Below are positions 43,045-50,312 of a DNA stretch of 64,000 nt, piece after piece. The notes below the pieces were generated by a model. That model saw only the letters and a list, made by a program, of their open reading frames with translations, ran no database searches and was not told the DNA's origin. Position 1 is the first letter of the stretch. Each line of letters opens with the position of its first letter. This stretch comes from Terrimesophilobacter sp038243605. Its GTDB lineage: Bacteria > Actinomycetota > Actinomycetes > Actinomycetales > Microbacteriaceae. A program made the position numbers and the translations under genes. The stretch covers positions 1 through 64,000 of the forward strand of contig JBBSQX010000015.1 in NCBI GenBank assembly GCA_038243605.1, read 5' to 3'.

Positions 43045-43628
43045 GCGGGCTCCTCCAGGGTGATGTTTCCGTTGGCGATGTCGAGAATGGTGCGCTCCAA
43101 GAGTTGCCGCTCGACAACCTTGATGCGGTCATGAAGTGTTGCGTGCGAATCTCCCAGCACGACAGGAACACGTTCCTGCGCGATCACAGGGCCACTGTCA
43201 ACGCCGCCATCGACGACGATGACACTTGCGCCCGTCTCGGCCACGCCCGCCGCGAGAGCGTCGCGTACGGCGTGCGCCCCGGGAAACTCGGGGAGGAACG
43301 CTGGGTGCGTGTTAAGCAGCCGAGGGGCAAGCGCATCCACAACCCTCTGCGGCACGATGCGCATGAGGCCGCTCAGGATGACGAGGTCTGGGCTCAGTGC
43401 TTGAACCTTTTCAAGGAGCGCGTCACCCCAGCTATCGCGGTCGGCGTGATCGTGCCACTCGACGATGAACGTCGGAATTCCTCTGCCCTCAGCATGTGCG
43501 AGGCCGGATGCCTGCCGGTCAGCGCCGACAGCAATAACCTCTGCGGGGAATCCGGTTCGCTCACACGCTTCGAGCAGTGAAAGAAGGTTCGACCCCGCGC
43601 CGGAGATGAGCACGACAAGACGGAGCAT
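43041..43628 (-). CDS. purN: Phosphoribosylglycinamide formyltransferase
   Basis: PurN adds a formyl group from 10-formyl-tetrahydrofolate to GAR in purine synthesis. Marks are LVVLISGAGSNLLSLLEAC at the N-terminus, the catalytic Asn-His stretch LLNTHPAFLPEFPGAHAV, and VIVVDGGVDSGPVIAQ. Length 195 is normal. TAAGCT lies 6 bases before the ATG, so purN-purH may have its own leaderless promoter, nested after the PerM-like gene. Confidence 0.96.
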   Translation of the reverse strand: MLRLVVLISGAGSNLLSLLEACERTGFPAEVIAVGADRQASGLAHAEGRGIPTFIVEWHDHADRDSWGDALLEKVQALSPDLVILSGLMRIVPQRVVDALAPRLLNTHPAFLPEFPGAHAVRDALAAGVAETGASVIVVDGGVDSGPVIAQERVPVVLGDSHATLHDRIKVVERQLLERTILDIANGNITLEEPA

Positions 43629-43634
43629 GCACCC

Positions 43635-43640
43635 AGCTTA
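43635..43640 (-). promoter_or_regulatory. -10 box TAAGCT of purN (leaderless)
   Basis: TAAGCT on the minus strand is spaced 6 bases from the purN ATG and overlaps the PerM-like stop codon. Confidence 0.5.
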
Positions 43641-45032
43641 AGTGGCGCGAGCGGGGCGGCTGACCAGCAGACCTATCGTCGCCGCCACACCAAACTCGAG
43701 CGCGGCAAACAGCCCCACCATGAGGGCATCAGGGCCCACCTCCGCGAGCCGACCTGGGCCCGCAGCGCCACCGGATACCCAGGCGAGCAACCCGAGCAGC
43801 AACCCGCCCACCACACCGATGCCGACACCGGTCAGAACAAGCCTTGAAAGCGAGGAGTGATCACGTGCGCCGCCGGTCGCAATGCCGCCCGGTTCGCCGC
43901 TGCCACTGCCACTGCCACTGCCAGAGCTAAAGCTGCCAGCCGCGCCAATCCTCGTAGCCCCGCTGCCTGCCCTACCACTGTCGGCCTCGCCACTGTCCAC
44001 TGCACCACGGCCCGTGACGATGACGTCTGCTTCTATAGTGCGCAACACCGCGGGCCGGATGGCCGCGCCCACCAGGAACGCGGCCACGATAGGCACGAGT
44101 AGCCCGAGAAATCCGAACGCAAAATCTCCCGTCGGCAGAGCACCAAGAATGGGCACCGCCGGAAGCGGACCAAGACTTGTTCCCAATGGCCCAACAGAAG
44201 ATCCAGCTCCGATGGCGAAGCCCGGTCCGACCAGCCACGATGCCGTCCACATGACGAAGTTGGGCAGAAAAGCGAGCTCAGCGAGCGTCACAGCGACGCC
44301 GCCGAGAACATCCGAATGGATGCCCTCATAGAGCGCAATCACCTGCGCATAGTTGGTCAGAATCATCACGGCAAGCAGGAGGCTAGACACTGACACCACG
44401 ATCATGGCGGCGGCGGCCCCGCCACGAAGGGACTGCGAGAGCACCCCACGCTCCCGCACGGGTTGCGCATCCCACCACGTGCCGAGCATGCCACGGGTGA
44501 CCTCCCGGCCAGGCATACGGCGCAGTCGACGCTCCGCAAGCCAAAGCCCAAGACAAAGACCGGTCGCGAAGACAAAGGTAGGTAAGAGCGAACCCTGCCA
44601 AAGGGATGGCCGCGCGAACTCGTGCAAAGAGCTCAATGTCGCACCAAACGACAGCACACCTATGACAACAACAGCGACAATGCTGCCCAGCTTCACGTAC
44701 GGGGTCTCGGCAATACGTCGGCCTGCGCGCACCGCCAGAAGCAGGGTGAGAAGCCCGACACCCAGCGCGGCAATCGACACCACGAACGGTGTACCCGCTG
44801 CGGGCAGCCCGGTGCTGGCCGCGGTGAGGGGGTCAAGGCTCAGCGTGACATCCGCTCCGTGACCGACGAGCCAAAAGTCAACGGAGGCGCGCCAGAACAC
44901 GCTCCAGTCGAGCTGGAGACCGTACTGAAATGCCCACATGAATGTCAGCGGCACCAGAGGAATGCCAATGCCAATGCCCACAACAAGCAGCGCCTCTAGC
45001 GCGGCAAACAGGGAGGTGAGCGAACGGTTCAT
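43638..45032 (-). CDS. DUF6350 (PerM-like) polytopic membrane protein
   Basis: A 464-residue protein with about ten hydrophobic segments, beginning LFAALEALLVVGIGIGIPLV. Its place beside purN-purH and sucCD matches the gene order around mycobacterial perM, a membrane protein involved in cell division and persistence. A long cytoplasmic or periplasmic loop near residues 345-390 is Gly/Ser/Ala-rich and encoded partly by a hexamer repeat. The biochemical role is unknown. Confidence 0.8.
   Translation of the reverse strand: MNRSLTSLFAALEALLVVGIGIGIPLVPLTFMWAFQYGLQLDWSVFWRASVDFWLVGHGADVTLSLDPLTAASTGLPAAGTPFVVSIAALGVGLLTLLLAVRAGRRIAETPYVKLGSIVAVVVIGVLSFGATLSSLHEFARPSLWQGSLLPTFVFATGLCLGLWLAERRLRRMPGREVTRGMLGTWWDAQPVRERGVLSQSLRGGAAAAMIVVSVSSLLLAVMILTNYAQVIALYEGIHSDVLGGVAVTLAELAFLPNFVMWTASWLVGPGFAIGAGSSVGPLGTSLGPLPAVPILGALPTGDFAFGFLGLLVPIVAAFLVGAAIRPAVLRTIEADVIVTGRGAVDSGEADSGRAGSGATRIGAAGSFSSGSGSGSGSGEPGGIATGGARDHSSLSRLVLTGVGIGVVGGLLLGLLAWVSGGAAGPGRLAEVGPDALMVGLFAALEFGVAATIGLLVSRPARAT
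43901..43924. repeat. Hexamer repeat TGCCAC x3 + TGCCAG in the PerM-like gene
   Basis: Four consecutive hexamers encode a Gly-Ser run in the hydrophilic loop. In-frame, so unit gain or loss would only change loop length. Confidence 0.85.
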
Positions 45033-45174
45033 ACGCGTCGGAGTTTACCGTCGAGGGCCAGCCAAGCCTCTGCGCCACTCTCGACATCCGCGACACTCGG
45101 CTCGCAGCGCCCACGGCGCAGCACCCAACGCACCTCACCCAACGCACAAGCCTGACGGCGCCACCCGCGCCACC
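45033..45174. other. Start of a 317-base gene-free gap
   Basis: Between the PerM-like start and the sucD stop there is no supported gene. This first part is GC-rich with no recognised element beyond a possible -10 TAAACT (minus strand) 9 bases before the PerM-like ATG. The rest of the gap holds the repeats listed next. Confidence 0.5.
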
Positions 45175-45273
45175 GTGTTGCAGCACGTGTTGCAAGCACG
45201 TTTTGCAGCCCGAGTGGCAGCACGTGTTGCAGCCCGTGTTGCAGCCCGTGTTGCAGCCCGAGTTGCAAGCCTC
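45175..45273. repeat. Degenerate 12-base tandem repeat (GTTGCAGCCCGT)
   Basis: Two exact units at 45226-45237 and 45238-45249 are followed by one-base variants at 45250-45261 and preceded by diverged units with GTTGCA or GTGGCAGCACGT back to about 45175. Because the unit is 12 bases it keeps an open frame on the minus strand with Gly-Cys-Asn-Thr repeats, but there is no start or ribosome signal supporting translation. Confidence 0.85.
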
Positions 45274-45337
45274 GTGAGGGGTCCCAAAGTGCCCTTCCCG
45301 TGACACCTAAAGGGAAGTTCGGGACCCCTCACGAGGC
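45269..45337 (-). terminator. Long hairpin after sucD (17-base perfect stem)
   Basis: 45269-45285 and 45321-45337 are perfectly complementary over 17 bases (GCCTCGTGAGGGGTCCC). The loop holds a smaller stem, CTTCCC (45294-45299) with GGGAAG (45312-45317). It starts 13 bases after the sucD stop and is the likely end of the sucCD transcript, though no T run follows. Confidence 0.7.
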
Positions 45338-45349
45338 AAACAGCGTGGT

Positions 45350-46237
45350 TTAGAGGGCGGCGAGGATGTCGCGCATGAGGTTCGCAGCCTCGGATGGGGT
45401 CTTGCCCACCTTGACGCCAGCCGCCTCGAGCGCTTCTTTCTTTGCCTGAGCGGTGCCGGCAGAGCCAGACACGATCGCACCAGCATGGCCCATCGTCTTG
45501 CCCTCTGGGGCCGTGAACCCAGCAACGTAGCCGACAACCGGCTTCGTGACGTGCGCCTTGATGTATTCGGCCGCGCGCTCTTCAGCGTCGCCTCCGATTT
45601 CACCGATCATGACGATCGCCTTGGTCTCTGGGTCAGCCTCGAAGGCCGCAAGCGCGTCGATGTGCGTGGTGCCGATGATGGGGTCACCGCCGATGCCGAT
45701 GGCCGAAGAGAAACCGAGATCGCGCAGTTCGTACATCATCTGGTACGTGAGCGTTCCCGACTTGGAGACCAAGCCGATCGGGCCCTTGTGGGTGATGTTC
45801 GCCGGGGTGATACCGACAAGCGCCTCATCTGGTGTGATGATGCCGGGGCAGTTCGGGCCGATGATGCGGGTCTTGTTGCCCTTCGCCTTGGCGTGAGCCC
45901 ACGCCTGCGCGGCATCCTGAACGGGAACGCCCTCAGTGATGACCACGAGCAGCGGGATGCCGGCGTCGATGGCCTCAAACATGGCGTCTTTCGTAAACGC
46001 TGGGGGCACAAACGCGATGGAGACATCCGCGCCCGTCTTCTCCATTGCTTCGGCGACAGTGCCAAACACGGCAAGCTCAACGTCGCCGTGGGTGACGGTA
46101 GTGCCAGCCTTGCGCGCGTTGACGCCGCCGACGACCTGCGTGCCCGCCTTCAGCATGAGGGCGGTGTGCTTGGTGCCTTCGCCGCCGGTAATGCCTTGGA
46201 CGATGACCTTCGAGTCCTTATTGAGGAAGATTGACAT
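45350..46237 (-). CDS. sucD: Succinyl-CoA synthetase alpha subunit
   Basis: SucD binds CoA and carries the phosphorylated His of succinyl-CoA synthetase in the TCA cycle. The CoA site is VIVQGITGGEGTKHTALML and the active His is in KTMGHAGAIVSGSAG; NCPGIITPDEALVGI is also conserved. Length 295 is typical. It follows sucC by 12 bases in one operon. Confidence 0.97.
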   Translation of the reverse strand: MSIFLNKDSKVIVQGITGGEGTKHTALMLKAGTQVVGGVNARKAGTTVTHGDVELAVFGTVAEAMEKTGADVSIAFVPPAFTKDAMFEAIDAGIPLLVVITEGVPVQDAAQAWAHAKAKGNKTRIIGPNCPGIITPDEALVGITPANITHKGPIGLVSKSGTLTYQMMYELRDLGFSSAIGIGGDPIIGTTHIDALAAFEADPETKAIVMIGEIGGDAEERAAEYIKAHVTKPVVGYVAGFTAPEGKTMGHAGAIVSGSAGTAQAKKEALEAAGVKVGKTPSEAANLMRDILAAL

Positions 46238-46249
46238 GTTCTAAATCCT

Positions 46250-47413
46250 TTACTTCGAAGCCAGTTCAGCAGCCTTGTCGGCGCCTTCGTCCATGGTGTT
46301 TGCAATAGTCACGAGCGGGTGCGCCGCTTCGTTCAGAATGCGGCGGCCTTCTTCTACGTTGTTGCCATCGAGGCGCACAACGAGCGGCTTGCTCGCCTTG
46401 TCGCCGAGCGTGTTGAGCGCACCCACGATGCCGTTCGCTACGGCGTCACACGCGGTGATGCCACCGAAGACGTTCACGAACACGCTCTTCACCTGCTCGT
46501 CGCCGAGAATCACGTCGAGGCCAGCGGCCATGACCGCGGCGGATGCTCCGCCCCCAATGTCGAGAAAGTTGGCCGGCTTGACTCCGCCATACTTTTCGCC
46601 AGCGTAGGCAACAACATCAAGTGTGCTCATGACGAGCCCAGCGCCGTTACCGATGACGCCAACGGAGCCGTCGAGCTTCACATAGTTGAGGCCGGCAGTC
46701 TTGGCCTTCGCTTCGAGCGGGTCGGCGGATGCTGCATCCTCAAGACCAGCGTGGTTCGGGTGACGGAAGTCGGCGTTCTCGTCGATGGTCACCTTGCCGT
46801 CGAGTGCGAGGATCTCGCCATCAGCGGTGAGCACGAGCGGGTTGACCTCAACGAGCGAGGCATCTTCGCCCGTGTAAACCTCGTACAGCTTGACGAGAAC
46901 TGGCGTGACCTTGGCGATGAGCTCCTCAGGGAAGCCTCCGGCGCGGGCGATCTCTGCCGCCTTCTCTTCGGTCATCCCAACGATGGGGTCAACCTCGATC
47001 TTGGCGAGCGCTTCTGGCCGTTCGACAGCGAGAATCTCGATCTCTACGCCACCCTCGTAGCTGCACAGTGAAAGGTAGGAGCGGTTTGCGCGGTCGAGCA
47101 TCACCGAGAAGTAGAACTCTTGCTCGATCTTGGCGCCCTGGGCGACCATCACGCGGCGCACAACGTGCCCCTTGATGTCGAGCCCAAGAATCTGCTCAGC
47201 GGCAGCAAACGCGTCGTCGGGGTTGTGAACGACCTTCACTCCGCCAGCTTTGCCGCGGCCCCCCACCTTCACCTGCGCTTTGACGACGACGGTGCCGCCA
47301 ATCTTCTCGGCGGCAGCCTTCGCCTCCTCTGGCGTATCGGCGATGATGCCTGCGAGAACAGGCACTCCATACGATTCAAAAAGGTCTCTGGCCTGATACT
47401 CGAAAAGATCCAC
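46250..47413 (-). CDS. sucC: ADP-forming succinyl-CoA synthetase beta subunit
   Basis: The 387-residue ATP-grasp subunit begins DLFEYQARDLFESYGVPVL and has KAQVKVGGRGKAGGVKV, VEVNPLVLTADGEILALDGK and GNGAGLVMSTLDVVAYAG. It couples succinyl-CoA cleavage to nucleotide phosphorylation with SucD. The start is a GTG without a strong ribosome site. Confidence 0.97.
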   Translation of the reverse strand: MDLFEYQARDLFESYGVPVLAGIIADTPEEAKAAAEKIGGTVVVKAQVKVGGRGKAGGVKVVHNPDDAFAAAEQILGLDIKGHVVRRVMVAQGAKIEQEFYFSVMLDRANRSYLSLCSYEGGVEIEILAVERPEALAKIEVDPIVGMTEEKAAEIARAGGFPEELIAKVTPVLVKLYEVYTGEDASLVEVNPLVLTADGEILALDGKVTIDENADFRHPNHAGLEDAASADPLEAKAKTAGLNYVKLDGSVGVIGNGAGLVMSTLDVVAYAGEKYGGVKPANFLDIGGGASAAVMAAGLDVILGDEQVKSVFVNVFGGITACDAVANGIVGALNTLGDKASKPLVVRLDGNNVEEGRRILNEAAHPLVTIANTMDEGADKAAELASK

Positions 47414-47635
47414 GCTGCTTGTTCCAATCCGCGCGTAAGGGGTGTGTGAGTGACGGCGAATTGCCGCGTGGCCGCTGGGCCTGCACGACGCGCCAAGAAT
47501 TTACTTTACCCGCTCGACCCGAACGCGACCTCCGCACGCGATCACGAACCTACAAAAATCGATGAGCTCCCGCGCCAGGCGAACGTGCGCGCGGGTCAGT
47601 TGACACCGCATCAGCGACTCCCGGTGAAGCTTCGC

Positions 47636-47641
47636 TAGAGT
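47636..47641 (+). promoter_or_regulatory. -10 box TAGAGT of the DUF1266-like gene (leaderless)
   Basis: TAGAGT ends 6 bases before the GTG at 47648; the six bases are TTTGGG and no ribosome site is present. Confidence 0.5.
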
Positions 47642-47647
47642 TTTGGG

Positions 47648-48754
47648 GTGACCTTGCAGAACGCTTACGGCGACAAAGAGTTTCCTGTTCGTGCGCGATG
47701 GCGGTGGCGAAAGATCGTGACAGCAGCGCGGCGCCAGCGCAATTCGCGCGCAGACAAAGCGCTCATCTTTGTTATCTTTTTCAGTGTCGCCGGGGTGCTC
47801 ATTATTGCGCTGTGGGGCGTCGGATCGCTCACGAGCACCACGTTCGACAGCTTCATGCAGGATGACAACCTCTTCGGAAAGTTCATCGGCGTCGTTATGG
47901 TGATCGCGATACCAACACTGTTCATGAGCTGGCTCCTCTCCTTTGGTGACGCGGGGCTCCCTCGCCGCGAGCAACGCAGGTATCAGCGACTCGCGCAGGC
48001 GACGCCGCTCACCGAACGGCAGGGCCAGATTCTGGCGCTGGATGCTGTTTCTGACTTCGATATCGGTGGCTGGAACCGAAGCCTCGAATACTTGCCATTG
48101 TGGTGCGCAATGCCCGCACCACTTCGCACGAAACATGAGAAGAACGCTAGCTACCAGCCATTTCTTAGTTTTCAGCTGACAGGCGTGGACTCGCTGCGTA
48201 ACCATTTGGATCAGGCACAGACCATCGTGAGCACCGTTGATGCTGAGCACCGCATCGAGCGAGCGCTCGGCGAAGACAGCCTCAGCCTTAAGTTCGTCGA
48301 CGTGCTCTCCAACCCGGAGGCAGCGGAGCCCGTTCAACGTTTGGCTTCGCTCACGGGAAATACGGAAGCGGCCATCCGCAAACTTGGCGAGGCACCGGCG
48401 GGTTCGCCAGCGCCACTGCTCTGGGCCGCCGACGTGATGCTCACCATCGGTTTGGTGCGCAGCGTTTACGTGGCCGAATACCTCGATGCGGAGCTCGCTT
48501 GGAAATATCTGGAACAGCTGGGCAAAGTGGCGTTTGGCACATTTTCGAGTAGCGATGAATATTGGGCGAACGCGCGCATCGGACTGGCTTTCGTAAGCAA
48601 TAGTCGCGAAGCCGTACAGCGGTTTGACACTACCTATCGAGATCTAAAATTAAGTCGTTGGCCAGCGATACTCACCACTTTTCCGCACAATGCGGCCGAC
48701 CAGATTCCGGATGTGGTGCGCAACCTCCGCGCGAAAACTCCCCTCGCGGACTGA
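47648..48754 (+). CDS. Membrane protein with DUF1266-like C-terminal domain
   Basis: A 368-residue protein. Two transmembrane helices lie near residues 38-58 (ALIFVIFFSVAGVLIIALWG) and 75-95. The C-terminal 170 residues, with LVRSVYVAEYLDAELAWKYL and EYWANARIGLAFVSNS, resemble DUF1266, an uncharacterised domain. I do not know a function. It stands alone, convergent with the RNB nuclease gene. Confidence 0.72.
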   Translation: MTLQNAYGDKEFPVRARWRWRKIVTAARRQRNSRADKALIFVIFFSVAGVLIIALWGVGSLTSTTFDSFMQDDNLFGKFIGVVMVIAIPTLFMSWLLSFGDAGLPRREQRRYQRLAQATPLTERQGQILALDAVSDFDIGGWNRSLEYLPLWCAMPAPLRTKHEKNASYQPFLSFQLTGVDSLRNHLDQAQTIVSTVDAEHRIERALGEDSLSLKFVDVLSNPEAAEPVQRLASLTGNTEAAIRKLGEAPAGSPAPLLWAADVMLTIGLVRSVYVAEYLDAELAWKYLEQLGKVAFGTFSSSDEYWANARIGLAFVSNSREAVQRFDTTYRDLKLSRWPAILTTFPHNAADQIPDVVRNLRAKTPLAD

Positions 48755-48883
48755 TTGTCGCGGAGTGGCACTGCCGATCAATGACTGGCACTGCCTGGCA
48801 CTGCCTCGCGGTGCCCGGCGCTGTCAGTGCACTGACAGACACTTTCAGGCACTGACAGGCACCGTCGCGACGTCACCGCCGAA
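48755..48883. repeat. Short repeats and an 18-base perfect palindrome between convergent genes
   Basis: The gap carries several copies of TGGCACTGCC or close variants from 48764 to 48803 and the perfect palindrome CTGTCAGTGCACTGACAG at 48821-48838, followed by a second CACTGACAGG. As a hairpin the palindrome may end transcription from both sides; as DNA it is a possible protein-binding site. Confidence 0.7.
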
Positions 48884-50302
48884 CTACTCCTCCGCACGAA
48901 AGAGCACATCGCCGGTGGCAATGTCTGCGCTCATGAGCCGAGCCCGCACGCTCTCCCCCGCGAGGAGTGTGCCCTCACACTGCGCGGTCACGGCGGGGTC
49001 ATCCAGCTGAATTTGGCCGCCGAGGTTGGTTACTCTGAGCACCGTCGCCGGGACGACCTCACCCACCTTTGATCGCAAAACGGCGGCCTCAATGCGGTTC
49101 ACCGACTCATTATTAAGTCGACCAGCGAGATTGTCTGAGGCTGCCATGATGGCGGGGAGTTCTGGCAAGGCGTCGCGCGCCCATACGGGAATCTCGCGCC
49201 CGTTCGCGAGTGCTTCGCAGACTACAAGCACGAAACGGTCGACGAGCCTCCGCAGCGGAGCTGTGGCATGCGCGTACGGTGCCGCTACCGCGGACTGGAT
49301 CACCAGTTCGGGCACCTCACCGTCAAATGCGGTGTAGCCAGCACCGCGAAATAGCGAGGCAGCCGCGTGCATTATCGCTAGTTCATAGGGGTCGGCGGGG
49401 CTGAGGGTACGCAAATATTCGCCGTACGGCATATCTTCTGGCCACGGGGTTCCGAGTGCAGCGACACTGCGACTAAACGCTGCAACCGAGTCGTCGTCAG
49501 GTCGCGGCATGGTGCGCAGAATGCCCACCTTGCCGTCGATCATGATCTTCGCGGCGGCCATCCCGGTCATGAGTGAAACCTGGGCGTTCCACCCTTCCGC
49601 CTCGATCGGTTGGCGTCGAATCAGTGTGTAGCTGCCGTTCGTTTCGCGGACCTCTTGGTCGGGCCGTCCGAGGCTTGCCCCGCCGCGCTCTCGCTCCAGC
49701 TCGATGAGCTTCACGCCGATCTCCTTGAGCAGAGCGACGCCCTCTGGTGCCGTGCCGGTGTCAATGAGTGACTGCACCTCGTCGTAGTCGTACCTTGCGG
49801 TACTGCAAATTTGCGCGCGCTCGAGTTGTGTCGTGGTGACTTTGGCTGCTGCGTCGAGCGTGAACGTCCAGACGAAAGCACCGCGCACGGCGTTCGGCAG
49901 AAGCGAAGCTGCGCCCTCGCTGATGATAGGCGGATGCAACGGGATGCGGCCATCCGGCGGGTAGTACGTCTGCCCGCGCTTGCGAGCCTCCGTGTCGATC
50001 GCTCCACTAGGCGTGACGAAGGCGGGAACATCGGCGATGGCGTAGCGCACCACATAACCGTCGCCATGCCGCTCCAGCTGCATTGCTTGATCGAGGTCCA
50101 TTGAGTCGGGCGGGTCAATCGTGATGAACGGCATGTCACGAAGAGTCAACTCGGGCAATGTGACCGCCGCCACCGCGTGCTCAGCCTCGGCCAGCACCCC
50201 TGCCGGAAACTCCTCGGTGTCCTGGAGCTCCGCACGCAGGGTGGCCAGAGAGCGTGCAAGCTCGCCGTCAGCATTTCCGAGTCGAACAGTAGAGAGGGTC
50301 AT
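48884..50302 (-). CDS. RNB-domain exoribonuclease (RNase II/R-like, short)
   Basis: A 472-residue 3'-5' exoribonuclease. The RNB catalytic stretch is ITIDPPDSMDLDQAM with its Asp cluster, and APLRRLVDRFVLVVCEALA is the conserved region near the end of the domain. It is shorter than RNase R and lacks clear cold-shock domains at the N-terminus; this compact form is common in actinobacteria. GAGGAG seven bases upstream fixes the ATG. It lies 10 bases after the pcrA stop, so the two genes are probably co-transcribed. Confidence 0.88.
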   Translation of the reverse strand: MTLSTVRLGNADGELARSLATLRAELQDTEEFPAGVLAEAEHAVAAVTLPELTLRDMPFITIDPPDSMDLDQAMQLERHGDGYVVRYAIADVPAFVTPSGAIDTEARKRGQTYYPPDGRIPLHPPIISEGAASLLPNAVRGAFVWTFTLDAAAKVTTTQLERAQICSTARYDYDEVQSLIDTGTAPEGVALLKEIGVKLIELERERGGASLGRPDQEVRETNGSYTLIRRQPIEAEGWNAQVSLMTGMAAAKIMIDGKVGILRTMPRPDDDSVAAFSRSVAALGTPWPEDMPYGEYLRTLSPADPYELAIMHAAASLFRGAGYTAFDGEVPELVIQSAVAAPYAHATAPLRRLVDRFVLVVCEALANGREIPVWARDALPELPAIMAASDNLAGRLNNESVNRIEAAVLRSKVGEVVPATVLRVTNLGGQIQLDDPAVTAQCEGTLLAGESVRARLMSADIATGDVLFRAEE

Positions 50303-50312
50303 AGCTTTCTCC

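Noticed and set aside
43638..45032. Frameshift or error in the Gly/Ser-rich part of the PerM-like gene
   Set aside because: The hexamer repeat keeps frame and the membrane segments resume normally on both sides.
44878..45306. Minus-strand Cys-rich frame with Gly-Cys-Asn-Thr repeats
   Set aside because: It arises from a 12-base DNA repeat, continues antiparallel to nothing conserved, overlaps the PerM-like gene in another frame, and has no start signal.
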